Part shown: positions 1 through 11,669 of the stretch, one piece after another
Layout of the letters: each line of letters opens with the position of its first letter
Numbering within the stretch: the stretch's first letter is position 1
Origin: Acholoe squamosa
Lineage: Eukaryota > Annelida > Polychaeta > Phyllodocida > Polynoidae
NCBI GenBank assembly: GCA_949317995.1
Contig: OX439043.1
Coordinates: 3,030,501 to 3,094,500, forward strand
Direction: 5' to 3'
DNA length: 64,000 bases
Notes under the pieces: model-generated
Databases searched by the model: none
The model's input: only the letters and a program-made list of their open reading frames with translations
What the model was told of the DNA's origin: nothing
Translations under genes and position numbers: made by a program

Positions 1-119
1 TTGATTTCCAAGACGAAATGTGGACATTACGTTACTTTCCATTATAAATGTCCTTGACTATTTCAGGAGCAGGCGGAGACCCAGGGTAAGTCAATTTATG
101 AATATGAGATTGAAATAGA

Positions 120-325
120 GCCTTGTATTGTATATGCCTAGTATCTATAATGCCGTAATCCTCTGAGTATAAGGCGCATCCCACATATAAGGCGTGCCTA
201 GAGTTTTGGAAAATTGTCAAAAAAATAAAAATAACTTTGGTTTTCCTGAATGGATTTTCAAAATTCAAAAACCCAAGTGTTGCTTTGGCCCCCCGGCCTC
301 CTTGGGCCCCCTATGTCCTATTATG
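120..325. repeat. Dispersed TATAAGGCGCACC-type repeat, 5' edge
   Basis: The first 325 bases hold no convincing exon. Around 165-205 there are two copies of a short motif (TATAAGGCGCATCC, ATATAAGGCGTGCC). Related copies occur near 1455-1490, 2225-2265, 3100-3145, 4935-5160, 8420-8470, 40135-40175, 41685-41705 and 46085-46110. It is a dispersed family of unknown class. Confidence 0.5.
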
Positions 326-1105
326 ACGTAGTGGGAGTGTAACATCAAAGACGCGCCTTATACGCGGGAGATTACAGTAGTGGGAGTGTAACATCAAAGA
401 CACGCCATATACACGGGAGAATACGGTAGTGGGAGTGTTACATCAAAGACGCTCCTTATATGCGGGAGATTACGGTAGTGGGAGGGTATCAAAGACGCTC
501 CTTATACGCGGGAGATTGCGGTAGTGGGAGTGTAACATCAAAGACACTCCTTATACGCGGGAGATTATGGTAGTGGGAGGGTAACATCAAAGACGCTCCT
601 TATACGCGGGAGATTACGGTAGTGGGAGGGTAACATCAAAGACGCTCCTTATACGCGGGAGATTACGGTAGTGGGAGTGTTACATCAAAGACACTCCTTA
701 TACGCGGGAGATTACGGTAGTGGGAGTGTTACATCAAAGACGCTCCTTATACGCGGGAGATTACGGTAGTGGGAGGGTATCAAAGACGCTCCTTATACGC
801 GGGAGATTACGGTAGTGGGAGGGTAACATCAAAGACGCTCCTTATATGCGGGAGATTACGGTAGTGGGAGTGTTACATCAAAGACGCTCCTTATACGCGG
901 GAGATTACGGTAGTGGGAGTGTTACATCAAAGACGCTCCTTATACGCGGGAGATTACAGTAGTGGGAGGGTATCAAAGACGCTCCTTATACGTGGGAGAT
1001 TACGGTAGTGGGAGTGTAACATCAAAGACACGCCTTATACGCGGGAGATTACGGTAGTTGGAGTGTAACATCAACCACGCCTTATACGCGGTAGATTACA
1101 GTAAA
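325..1105. repeat. Minisatellite, about 49-bp unit, ~16 copies
   Basis: The unit reads approximately GTAGTGGGAGTGTTACATCA then AAGACGCTCCTTATACGCGG then GAGATTACG. Copies differ by single bases (TGT/GGT, ACGC/ACAC), and a few lack an internal TAACA or TTACA (for example near 480 and 775). The block TTATACGCGGG resembles the dispersed TATAAGGCGC family next to it, so the array probably grew from such a copy. No protein is expected. Confidence 0.9.
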
Positions 1106-1325
1106 ACAGTCATATTAGCCTGGCTTCTATATGTTTGTTACATCACATTAGGTAGATAGTAATAATAGGCAAGTGAAAAAAACGGTAATATGTAAAACGG
1201 GTATTTTCCCTGAAATGTAAAGATTAAGTGGGTCATATGATGATTTGCAGATGTCCACTGAGGAAATATTTGAGCAGAATCTGTTCCCACATTAGATAAG
1301 ATTTCTTTTGTTATTATTATTGCAG

Positions 1326-4300
1326 GCATGCTGCAGAACCGGTACAAGCACCTAGACGGGGACGGCCACCCCGCCAAGCTGCACCCGCGTTTGGTGAGTA
1401 TCTTTTCTGTCCTCTTAATCTTTGAATCCTTGAATAATCTCCGTAATCTCTTGTGTATAAGACGCACCTCACATATAAGGCACACCGTGAGTTGAAATGC
1501 CATAAAGTGCAGTTAGGTCTTGACTTTTGAAGATTTAGTACTGTTCTGTCGTAAAAGTATCCTGCCTGTAACACGCACCCAGACTTTGGACTGATTCTCT
1601 AAAGTGCTTGAGGCCTCAAATCGTATATATATGACGTGGGATATAACTGTAGCGAAAGGGTGGCTGATGCATTAATGCATCATGCCCATTGTTCGTCATG
1701 TAATATGAATGCATCCCTGGGGAGTTACTTGCCACGGGCTAACGAAATACATCATGCCAATCCCACAGACCTGATACACTCCCAGAGGGCTGCCATGATG
1801 CTCTATTCTCACCCGCACATCATTGGTGCATCATGACGATGAATTGGTATGATGCACTCCTGCATCAGCGGCCCTCAAAGTTTTAACAACCAATACTCAC
1901 TTGGCAAGATGAGTGAAACATGCTGCTTGTTTTCTGACAGCGCAAGGTGCCCCACACAAAGACGCTAACTCTGACGATGAGGATGGCTTTATCACCCTCA
2001 ACAACAACACGACCCCCGGCACCACCGTGTGGACCAGGCGGGAGGGAGCGCCTGCCATCAGGGGTGCTGATCGTCTTAGGGACTACAAGATACCTAAAGT
2101 GCCACACTCCGCCACCAACAACAACAACGCCGCTGCAGCTGCACCACCCAAAAAGTAGGTGGGCTAAAAGTATACGATAAAACAATGATATATCTCCTTA
2201 ATTGAACAAGTCAGTAGTACCTGAAATATAAAGCGCATCTCACATATAAGGCACACCCTGAGTTGAAAAGAAAGCTATTAGGTGCACTGAGGACCTGATT
2301 TTGAAATATGCTCTGCCTATATAGGAATGTCTTCAAGGTACGCCTGTAAACTGTGGCTTATAAGCATGTACTGAAAGTTACCCACATGGAGAAAAAGACT
2401 GAGTATCATTTGTAGAAAGAATATGTTGCCATAAGAATTGGGTAAGAAGGTGGGGTGCTGACCAGTGGCAGAGGAACCCAAGGAAACGGTGTTCCAGGAA
2501 GATTTTGGTAAAAAGTCGCTAAAATCCATAATTTTAACCGGAAAATTGGGGGAGAGAATGCACTCCTACACCTTGACCACCACCATTGTGGAAACTATTT
2601 TTACCACACTCCCTGAAGACATCCCTAACCCACTTAAAAGGGTCTATTTCTCCTCTTTCCTATCCCCTCAGATGTGTGGTGCACATATGTGCAGGCACCG
2701 ACACATTCATCTGAAATTGTAATGTAGTTCCCGCCATGACTTTGACCTTAGCTTTCGAAATGGCATTAAACATCTATTACTCACTCACTCCGCACTCCCA
2801 TGTACATCCACTATTATGGTTTATGATTACAGAGAGGTGGCTACAGCTAAGTGCCCTATATGTGACAAGCTTCAGCCTCTAGATTTGATAGAGTCACATG
2901 CAGACGCGTGTGCCAGGCGGATTGAGGCGGACGAGGCGGCGCAAGCGGAACAGCCACAGCGTACCCGGCGTGCTGTTAACACACATCCTGTATACCACCC
3001 TCTGAGGCAGAACAATGCAGCCAACACACAGTATGCCATGGGGGGTGATGTCTTTAACCCTCCCGACTCCTCCGGTAGGTAGAAATAGTACCGTAAATCC
3101 TTGTGTATAGGATGCCCCTTGTGTATAGGATGCACCTTGAGTTACACTAAATCCTATAGGACTCACCTGAGGTCAGGTTTTGGTCATTTTGGTAGAGCCT
3201 TTAGTACATCTCAGGCTATTCTTGTGTATACTAAGGTAGAGCCTATAGACAGTACATCTCAGGCTATTCTTGTGTATACTCGGGTAGAGCCTATAGACAG
3301 TACATCTAAGGCTATTCTTGTGTATACTCAGGTAGAGCCTATAGACCGTACATCTAAGGCTATTCTTGTGTATACTCAGGTAGAGCCTATAGACAGTACA
3401 TCTAAGGCTATTCTTGTGTATACTCAGGTAGAGCCTATAGTACATCTCAGGCTATTCTTGTGTATACTAAGGTAGAGCCTGTAGACAGTACATCTCAGGC
3501 TATTCTTGTGTATACTCAGGTAGAGCCTATAGACAGTACATCTCAGGCTATTCTTGTGTATACTCAGGTAGAGCCTATAGTACATCTCAGGCTATTCTTG
3601 TGTATACTAAGGTAGAGCCTGTAGACAGTACATCTCAGGCTATTCTTGTGTATACTCGGGTAGAGCCTATAGACAGTACATCTAAGGCTATTCTTGTGTA
3701 TACTCAGGTAGAGCCTATAGTACATCTCAGGCTATTCTTGTGTATACTCGGGTAGAGCCTATAGACAGTACATCTCAGGCTATTCTTGTGTATACTCAGG
3801 TAGAGCCTTTAGTACATCTCAGGCTATTCTTGTGTATACTCGGGTAGAGCCTTTAGTACATCTCAGGCTATTCTTGTGTATACTCGGGTAGAGCCTATAG
3901 ACAGTACATCTCAGGCTATTCTTGTGTATACTCGGGTAGAGCCTATAGTACATCTCAGGCTATTCTTGTGTATACTCGGGTAGAGCCTATAGTACATCTC
4001 AGGCTATTCTTGTGTATACTCAGGTAGAGCCTATAGACAGTACATCTCAGGCTATTCTTGTGTATACTCAGGTAGAGCCTATAGACAGTACATCTCAGGC
4101 TATTCTTGTGTATACTCAGGTAGAGCCTATAGACAGTACATCTCAGGCTATTCTTGTGTATACTCGGGTAGAGCCTATAGTACATCTCAGGCTATTCTTG
4201 TGTATACTCGGGTAGAGCCTTTAGTACATCTCAGGCTATTCTTGTGTATACTCGGGTAGAGCCTATAGTACATCTCAGGCTATTCTTGTGTATACTCGGG

Positions 4301-6627
4301 TAGAGCCTATAGACAGTACATCTCAGGCTATTCTTGTGTATACTCGGGTAGAGCCTATAGTACATCTCAGGCTATTCTTGTGTATACTCAGGTAGAGCCT
4401 ATAGACAGTACATCTAAGGCTATTCTTGTGTATACTCAGGTAGAGCCTATAGACCGTACATCTCAGGCTATTCTTGTGTATACTCAGATAGAGCCTATAG
4501 ACAGTACATCTCAGGCTATTCTTGTGTATAGGCCGCATCCTTTACATGAGGATTTACTGTTAATGCTTCTATTTGGGGAAATGAAGAGATTATTTCCTAA
4601 TTTGAACAGATTTTGTTTTTCCTATTGACTATTATTTTCATGTACAGATAATGTATATGTTATCAAGTCTGGTTTTAACTTTCAATGTAATGTTTTATTA
4701 TTGCCATTGAGACAAATATCTTAGGCAACGCTTGGATCTAGCAACTTGCAGTTGTTTTCTTTATCATTCTGTTTTAATTCTCGTATCTATAGATGTTTCT
4801 TGTATGATGTGCGTAATTGTTTTCTGCTTTTTCTTGTTCAGATGATGACTTTTCCGCCAACATTCCCGGAGCTCGGCGTGTGCGGACCCAGCAGCCACAG
4901 TGAGTTATGCTGTAAGTCTGTACAATGGTATTAGGACCGTAAATCCTTGCGTACAGCACGCCCCTCAGGTGTTGGACGCACCCTGACTTTGGCTAAGTCT
5001 TATAGGACGTACGAGGGGGTCAAAGTCTGAACCTGTAAGACGCACCCTGACTTTGGGTCATATCGTCTTAAGGTGTAGATGATGTAACCCCCCGTCAGGA
5101 TTTACAGTAAATACAGTAAACTCTTGTGTTTAAGCCACACCCATGTTTACGCCTCAGAACTGACTTAACATACTTGCAAACTCCTCAGTTTTCTCAGTTT
5201 TTTTAAGAACCACCAGGCAGAGATGCCACTTTTCCTGGTTTACCAGGAATTCCTGGTTCTGATTCCAAGATTTCTGTATTAAATCACATTAAATTCCTGG
5301 GAATATGTGTCCAAAGTCCAGTTTTCCTGGTTTTTGTCGGTCAGTGAGTGGCATCTCTGACCACGGTCAATCTTCTGATTTATCCAGTGAGATCTCATTT
5401 TAACATTTATATGGGAGGGGGGGGGGTCTTAATGAAATTCTGAACTTAGGGTAACAGATCTAAAACCACCAAAATACATGTATATTTGGCCTCTAGATTT
5501 ACAAAAGTTTCTTGGGCCCCTTGGGGGACACCCCCAGACCCCCCTATATTCACAGTGTCCTGCGTCGTTTTAAAAGAAAAAAAAAACTGGCATTTCATGA
5601 TTTGCCGGCTCAGTTTTTTTCACATGGAGTTTGCAGGTATGCTTAGGCTTGGAAAATGCAGATTGACTACCGGTACTTCTCTCTAGCGATGAGATTATGA
5701 AAATTTCCTCAGATACGTCATCAAAATCATGGGTTTTGCTTCATTTCCTTCAGCCAGGGATGTGGTAACTTAGATTTAGAATAGCGTACAAGTACCAGGA
5801 TGGTAAGAAGACTTAGTGAACAAGAAAATATGTGAACTATCAGAAAATAAAACTTGCCCAACTGCAGAGTACATCGTCAATGCCTTGTTATTAGGTGTCT
5901 GTTTTGAGAATGGATCCATGAATCTTTGTGTATTTTTTATGGCCAAATCTTCCACTATGTCGTGTTCTGTTCTTCCAGAGCTCAACTCTTGATGAAGAGC
6001 AAGAACTTAGGTGGAGACAAATTGAGAATCACTCCGACCATTTCCAATTTCATTCCAACCTTGTCCTGTCCTGGTACGTCTCCACCGTTGACAAGAACGC
6101 CAACCCTTCACCCACCCCCACAAACAGACCTCCACCAACCATCGACAAGATCCACCCAGCCTGACGCTACCTCATCTCCTGCTATACCAGCAGGGAGTGA
6201 CTCAGGGACGGGGTCAGAGTCCGGTGAAGATGAGACGGACACCAGTTTGAGTTCAGCAGATGATGACGTCCCTCTGCGCACAGCCCTGACTGTCCCCCAG
6301 GAGGCACGGCAGCACCGAGCAGCAGTCATGGCGAGACGTCAGGGACCCTCGCGTGTAACTAACTCCCCCATCAGGACGTACCGCCCTATATCGGCCATAC
6401 AGGGGGAGAACCTCATAGACTTCAGGAACCAGTTTAGAAGTGCAGCCACCGCCGGGACTGGTGTCGCCACCGGGGGTCGGGGAGGTGGACGAGGGGGTGG
6501 GAGGGGGAAGAGGAAACGGACGGGCGGGAAACGGAAAGGTAGAAAAAAGAGAAAGATTAATAATAAAGGTGCTAGTAATAAAGGTGCACAGACGGCACAG
6601 CCAAAGACGCTAAAGGACGCCTGGTGA
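1326..6627 (+). CDS. Host gene with UBZ4 zinc finger, last five exons (5'-partial)
   Basis: Five exons share compatible phases: 1326-1393, 1941-2154, 2833-3074, 4842-4899 and 5979-6627 (stop TGA). Each has an AG acceptor and a GTGAGT- or GTAGGT-type donor. Together they encode about 409 residues; upstream exons lie outside the window. The first exon carries an AT-hook-like RRGRPPRQ. The second is acidic, then Asn/Ala-rich. The third holds CPICDKLQPLDLIESHADAC, a C-x2-C-x11-H-x3-C pattern typical of UBZ4 (Rad18-type) ubiquitin-binding fingers. The last exon is Ser/Thr/Pro-rich and acidic, then Gly/Arg-rich and strongly basic (GRGKRKRTGG, KGRKKRK), like a nuclear localisation signal. UBZ4 proteins commonly act in DNA damage signalling, so a nuclear ubiquitin-reading role is inferred. 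I cannot name the orthologue. Confidence 0.8.
1440..1498. repeat. Dispersed TATAAGRCGCACC repeat copy
   Basis: The motifs TGTATAAGACGCACCTCACA and TATAAGGCACACC are followed by TGAGTTGAAA. The same arrangement recurs at 2222-2262, so this is a short dispersed repeat inside an intron. Confidence 0.55.
1646..1872. repeat. Dispersed ATGCATCATGCC hairpin-type repeat, copy 1
   Basis: It starts at TGCATTAATGCATCATGCCC and ends with GGTGCATCATGACGATGAAT, then TGGTATGATGCACTCCTGCAT. The two ends are roughly complementary. Related copies lie at about 8935-9085, 58915-59065 and 59350-59485, so this is a palindromic MITE-like family. Confidence 0.6.
2628..2800 (+). mobile_element. SINE copy with ACTC tail
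   Basis: The body CCCACTTAAAAGGGTCTATT, CTCCTCTTTCCTATCCCCT and GTGGTGCACATATG ends in GGCATTAAACATCTATTACT followed by CACTCACTCC. The same body and tail are found at 43001-43209 (+) and 59703-59892 (-), and the tail half at 11611-11666. The repeated body with a simple-repeat tail fits a SINE or short LINE tail. This copy sits in an intron of the UBZ4 gene. Confidence 0.7.
3185..4532. repeat. Minisatellite with 48- and 44-bp units, ~29 copies
   Basis: The unit is built on TACATCTCAGGCTATTCTTG then TGTATACTCGGGTAGAGCCT then ATAGACAG. Units lacking ACAG are 44 bp; the others are 48 bp. Because 48 is a multiple of three, runs of long units stay open on both strands and mimic repeat proteins. 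The array lies inside the intron between exons 2833-3074 and 4842-4899 of the UBZ4 gene, so I treat it as noncoding. Confidence 0.92.
4935..5160. repeat. Cluster of dispersed GCACC repeat copies
   Basis: Several degenerate copies of the TAAGACGCACCCTGACTTTG motif stand in direct orientation (CAGCACGCCCC, TTGGACGCACCC, TAAGACGCACCC, TAAGCCACACCC). The cluster is intronic. Confidence 0.45.
5218..5359. repeat. Short inverted-repeat element (MITE-like)
   Basis: CAGAGATGCCACT at 5218-5230 is matched by its exact reverse complement AGTGGCATCTCTG at 5347-5359. The interior holds repeated TTCCTGGTTT. Length about 142 bp. It may be a small nonautonomous DNA transposon in the last intron of the UBZ4 gene. 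No target duplication was identified. Confidence 0.5.
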
Positions 6628-6795
6628 TTGGCTAACACTAAAAGTGCACAAATGGCCCCATCAATGACGCCAGGTGACTCGTGATGATGGACTTGAGAAA
6701 AGTGGTCATACAGCCCTCCCAAAGGCGCTAAAATATGAGATTTTTGTAAAAGTGCATAAACGCCCCCATCAAAGGTGCTAAAAGATGCTGGGTGA
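6575..6795. repeat. Degenerate tandem repeat crossing the stop codon
   Basis: Four imperfect units of about 50-60 bp share AAAGTGCACAAATGGCCCCA followed by TCAAAGGCGCTAAA-like text. They start near the end of the last UBZ4-gene exon, pass its TGA at 6625-6627 and continue into the presumed 3' UTR. Confidence 0.5.
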
Positions 6796-7027
6796 GGGGC
6801 TTGGTCAGTTATGTTTGTGTTGCATATAGAATAGAGGCGGGGGAGGTGTGGGGGTTTTGTGTCGTCATGATGCAGCAGTCAGTTATGCTGTATCTGCCCC
6901 GGTGACAAGGCCGTGTCCGCCATTCCACTCAGTTTTGTGTGAAGTGGGTGATAGACAAAGACTTCATGTAGATTGTATCATTGAGTATTTGGGCATTTAA
7001 AATCGTGTGCTTGATATACATCATTAT

Positions 7028-7112
7028 GCCATGGCTAATATCGACGACACTATAGATTAATACTACTTACGCCGTATTCAATGGGGGGGATGGAATACGA
7101 TCCTCGCATATT
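7028..7112. repeat. Fragment related to the Crypton-like element terminus
   Basis: TAATATCGACGACACTATAG, then TACTAC and GCCGTATTCAATGGGGGG resemble the reverse complement of about 38245-38335, which reads ATCGACACTATGC, then TACTAC and GGCCGTATTCAATGGGGG. It is likely a remnant of the same or a related transposon family. Confidence 0.45.
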
Positions 7113-8934
7113 CAGTGGCGCCATTTTGAAATTTATACAGAGATAATTAGTATCGTATTTAGGTATGGTTATTAAAAGTTCTACGGAAAAAAAGAATGAT
7201 TGAACTAGTTAAATAATATTATGTTATGAATTGTTTATGTAAATAGAAGAGAAAGGCCCTGTTTAAAATGGAAAAATCCCTGTGCGTAAGACTTAATACG
7301 AAACTAAGGGCTTGAGCTCTACTGCTAGCTCCCAACCAAGCCGAGCAAGGTGTCATGGCGGATCAAAACAAACTAAAGACGAATCTATGCCTTCAAAACC
7401 AGTAAATATTGTTGTATTTAAAAGCAATTTAAACCCGTAGGCCATGGCATAAATGCAAATATTAACTTCCATGGGATATTTTTGGATCGCATTCGCATGG
7501 TCGTTGTCATTTGCTTATTTCTTTAATATGTACAGGGGTTAAGGGTGTACCGTGTATCTCTTTAGAAAACTGCCCCTAAATAAGCGCCTGTTTTTTATGA
7601 GAGCAGGGATGATCACACTCCAAAAAGTCCTTAAGCCACAGGGCATACTCCATACTCTGTATTATTATCATATATTTAACGCGGCACAGCCGCTTCTGGT
7701 ATCGCCCAAAAAGCCATGACACGTATAGGAGAGCTTGATGTATTGCTTTTACAATCCGCCTTAAAAGTAAGAAATCTCAACCATCCTCTATTCTAATTAT
7801 GTTGAAATGAAGGGGAACATGTTGGTCCACAATTTAATCCTTATATTTCTTCGTGAAACAGTGTATTATTATGGGAAAATGGTCGTAAAGTCCTGATAAG
7901 ACATTTTTTTAAAACATTTTGAAGTATCTAGTGCATATTGTGAGAAATCACGAGAGTTCGTGCAAGCTGGCACCAAACGCCCATACCATAGGTCTATGCT
8001 TCAAACATTGAAACCTTGAACAGAATTTTTCACAAAGAGGGAAGACAGTACAAACATGGCGGATGGGTGGGGTTAGAGGAGTACACGTAGCATCGGAATG
8101 GCTTCATAGCAGGTTGGCAGCAACAGGTCTACGGGAAATGTGAGGGGAGGACCCGGGCGAGCAGTCCGCTTCTGCCGGTCTCTTTTGCACTGCGTTTTCT
8201 GTATGCAAGTACAGAGGTATTCTATATTCAAGAACGGCATTGTTTCACTTTTCTATGGGGGAGGGAGGGGGGAGGACACACCCTTTACAAAGATTGAATC
8301 AAAGTTGTCGCCAAGATGTACTAATGCATGAAGTGGACTAGGTTACATCTCAGTGTGTTCGTATCATACAAACCTATATATGTACAGGTATGTATAACCG
8401 ATCACATCGCTGCGTAATAGTTTTGAATACACGCCTGTCTCATATAAGCGCCTGTGGTAAGGGGTGTGAAATAAGCATTACCTCGTATAAGCTACTGTCT
8501 TGTATACTGGCCAGGGGTCAAATCTATTAGCGCTCGGTACTTTTTAAAAAAAAAAAATTTCTATGACATACTGTACTTACACTACCTTTATAGAGTTGGA
8601 GGGGGATTCTGTTGGTGTTTATTATGATGTGATATAAGGTAAGACAATAAGTAGCATTTACAAAAGGCTGCATTGTGACGACGACCGTTAACTTGTTTTG
8701 TTGTTATTGTATAAAGATAGGTTTGTTTGACCCTCTGGGAGGGAGTTGTTCACTTGACGATTGATGGTTAACTTGTATGAATGTGATTCGCAGTTAGAGC
8801 TTTATGACGAATGTGGTCAGTTGTTTGCATGGCATCCTTCTGCAGAGAATTATTCTAGAGAGATATAAAAACTGCCCAAACTACGTTGCTGCTGTTGTGT
8901 TTGGTTAATCCTTTGAGTCTATCGTGTGTGTTAA

Positions 8935-9085
8935 GGGCTACTGATGCCATCATGCCCACTGGTTGTCATGATGCACCAATGAAGTGCGGGCTAGAAGACT
9001 CGCTAGTTCTTCATTGGAGCATCATGCCGACCTGCAGGGAGTGTAGCACCCCACACGGTTGTCACGATGCGATGCGAGTTTTCCC
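8935..9085. repeat. Dispersed ATGCATCATGCC hairpin-type repeat, copy 2
   Basis: CATCATGCCCACTGGTTGTC, GATGCACCAATGAAGTGC, then TTCTTCATTGGAGCATCATG fold back on each other. The family matches the clean hairpin at 59350-59485. Confidence 0.6.
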
Positions 9086-9941
9086 TCTGGAGTGGGGACC
9101 TACATGTGAGGGCATGAAGGATAGTCAATATGAAAACTTGTGAGACCCAGGCTTTTGCTGGCAAAATGGCTGCCGGGCCCGGGGACATTACCAAACTGTA
9201 GGACTGAAAGTCTTGCTTTACTCCTGTGATCTCGGGATACATTTTGGTATTTACCGCTCACAAATTGGATCATTATCAGGGTATTTACAACCTAAATTTA
9301 ATGATAATCTGATAATCGGGGATGTAAGTCTTCAGGATTTCCTGATTTCTGAAATTTTTGAATGACATTTATTTTCCTTATATGAGTGGTAAGGAGGGCT
9401 GTTTGTGAAAAATAGAAGGCTTTTATATAAAGTGAACTTATGGTTCCTGATTTTTGCCTATTCCTGACTTACATCCCTGGATAATCATGATAATGACTAA
9501 AGAGACAACAAACGTGTTCATGAAATCGAGTTTTATCCTGTCAGTCATATGAAACCAAAACTGCAATCATGAATTCGTGTTTCTATTTGCAGTCACATAG
9601 TAGAGTTGTCTCAGAGTGTACTGGAGGGGTGGGGGGGTGAGGTCTTCATAGTTTCCTCTGACTTCAGGGATCTTTTGGTTACTAACATCCTAAACTGAAG
9701 TGTTAAGAATCCAACGACACGTCATAAACTGTATCTTGTTTGTTTCTAATGGCTGCTATCAAAGCTGCCGGAAAGTAATGATTCTATGTGATAATCTATT
9801 TTAACAATTCGATTATGAATTCTAAATGGAGAGGGGTTATCAATTTTTATTGAAAAAAAAAAAAACGATTTTGAAGGTTTAACACTGACACTTGTCACAT
9901 TGATTAGCTGTAGATTTGTAAGTTGAATTTGGTAATTTCCG

Positions 9942-10198
9942 TCAGCTAGATGTGTCATCAAATGACAGTAGAATGTCGCTGTTCCTGTCTTCATCCTCTA
10001 TTCGATCTAGCAGATTTTTCCTCAGCTGATCGCCCTCACTGGTCAAAAAGTAAAACTCGTCTTGTCCAGTGTCCAATAAGAAGCGTTCTGTGCTGCTGCC
10101 ATAACGCTTGATATGTTTGAGGCTCCAGGACAGGATACGCCTGGTTCCCTCAGTCAAACAGATAGTCGGAAAACACATCAAGTTGGTAAGTTTTAGCA
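9942..10198 (-). CDS. Isolated IRS/DOK-type PTB-domain exon (partial gene)
   Basis: This minus-strand exon encodes about 85 residues and ends in a stop. The run ILSWSLKHIKRYGSS, RFLLDTG, FYFLTSEGDQLRKNLLDRI matches the second half of an IRS-type PTB domain (family pattern WPYRFLRRYG, FxFEAGR, GNxIxxxV). It is closely similar to residues encoded at 41252-41619 (SWYYKHIRRHGSS, WFMLEAGRG, FWTQQGKELHQDVLDHL). A plausible acceptor (AAACAG) precedes TGCTAAAACTT at 10198. The first half of the domain is not found within 1.4 kb upstream, where LINE-A begins, so the gene may be a broken paralogue of the 41-45 kb gene, or its other exons lie beyond the transposon nest. Confidence 0.65.
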
Positions 10199-10199
10199 C

Positions 10200-11610
10200 T
10201 GTTTAGGCGAGCTTCCCTAGCCCACTTAAAGGATGATTGGACATTTGACCTGCCTATTTCAAATGCCCCCTTAATGTAAATTTTCTGTTACAGCAAGGAT
10301 GGTTTTACAGGAATCTGGCCAAATTAGTCACAGAAATGGTGTGTAAATAAAAAAAATTTGGAAAACCTTGCTTGCGGAGGTAGGGTAATTCACTAAATAT
10401 TGCAGTTTCTATGAATCGCCCCAAACATAACTTTTTCTGGACATAAACCACCTACAGGGTGAAATTTTCAGAAGAAAATGACATTTTAGCCTCATTTTAA
10501 TCTTCCTAGGGTTATTGATGCACAGATATCGATGTAGGGCCTACCATAGGGTCCATTGGAAGTTTGTTTGGGTTGCGGTGTTCCGTCAAAGTTTCAGCCA
10601 GAGCGCAACTATCCAATTAACCAGTAGTAATTTATCCCCAAGTGCAAATATTAGTAGAATATTGATAACAGGTATTTTTGATGCATGTAACAGAAAAGGC
10701 ATGCCTTAAAAAATGATCCCCTGGTAAGATATGTTCTGTAAAAAGTGGGATTAATTATAGGCCTAATATTAATCATTTTTCACCAGTTTTATCATGTTTT
10801 TCATGATTTTGTGAGTTTTTCTGGCAAAATACGAACAATATTTTGCAAAATCAATACCCCCTTCATCATCAGGTGACTGAATTCAATGCAAATATGCAAT
10901 TTGACAGTTCTAGAACTGCTGCTTGTGCAGTGCATAGATCTTTGATGATGAAAGTCGCTGCTCGGAAATCACGTTGAAAACTGTTAGGAATTTCAGTGTG
11001 AATTGCACACATCAATCCCCTCATATCATAACATTGAGAAAGGCTGTTGCCACCAAACTTTAGGATTTTATAGGACAGACCCTAAGGTTTGATAGGAAAA
11101 ACATTTTAGTTTTATCTGAAGACCCTACCCCTAATTAAGGTTACATGGACGTAAATGCTGCCCTCTCGTGAGTCATATGGTATTCAGGCCTGCACTGAAG
11201 GTGATCTGGGTGCTGATTGGCTTAGAAATCATATGCAAGAAGTATTGGTAAAATTATGAGAAAAATCACAAGTGACCCCAAATAGTTCCTAAATGGAAGA
11301 GTAGATGAGTTTTTATATTATGTCAAGGTTTGGGGATTTTATCAGGTCTGCAAATGATCATCTGGCCAATGGAGATTTTGAGGCCCAAAATAGGGTAGAA
11401 TGGCACTTGCTGTATGTATCGCTCCCTTAGTTAAGATTTTCAGGGTTAAGCCTATCCTATATTCTAACACATTGTGTGTGAGAGATGGTTTAATCTTGCT
11501 ACGGTCGAAAATATTACCAACGAACATTACGGGGGGCTGTTTTTGTGTGTTATGCTATATAGAAACATAGAGGAAATGGAATTAGTTCCACGTAACCTTA
11601 AAGTTTTTTC
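10200..11610. other. Interval without recognised gene
   Basis: This is AT-rich sequence with only short, unsupported open frames. It could be intron of the PTB gene ending at 9942 or intergenic DNA. Confidence 0.55.
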
Positions 11611-11666
11611 TCACCATGAATATGACCTTAGCTGTTGAAATGGCGTTAAACATCTATTACTCATTA
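11611..11666 (+). mobile_element. SINE tail fragment
   Basis: CACCATGAATATGACCTTAG followed by TGGCGTTAAACATCTATTAC matches the 3' half of the SINE copies at 2628 and 43001. LINE-A coding sequence starts right after it. Confidence 0.6.
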
Positions 11667-11669
11667 TAA

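Larger units (their letters stand above)
6800..9930. other. Gene-poor interval
   Basis: I see no supportable exon here. It probably includes the 3' UTR of the UBZ4 gene and intergenic DNA. Open frames are short and lack splice or domain support. It contains a fragment related to the right end of the Crypton-like element (about 7028-7110) and a palindromic repeat (8935-9085). Confidence 0.6.

Noticed and set aside
325..1105. Regular repeats resembling a CRISPR array
   Set aside because: The units are directly tandem with no unique spacers, in a eukaryotic context. It is a minisatellite.
1326..1393. Frame reading MLQNRYKHLDGDGHPAKL in the first visible exon
   Set aside because: It ends in phase 0 while the next exon needs one carried base; the AT-hook-like frame fits instead.
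3101..3475. Open frames through the 44/48-bp array on both strands
   Set aside because: They arise because the 48-bp unit is a multiple of three; the array is within an intron.
5928..6164. Alternative frame of the last UBZ4-gene exon (LDEEQELRWRQIENHSD)
   Set aside because: The phases of exons 4842-4899 and 5979-6627 select the other frame, which stays open to 6627.
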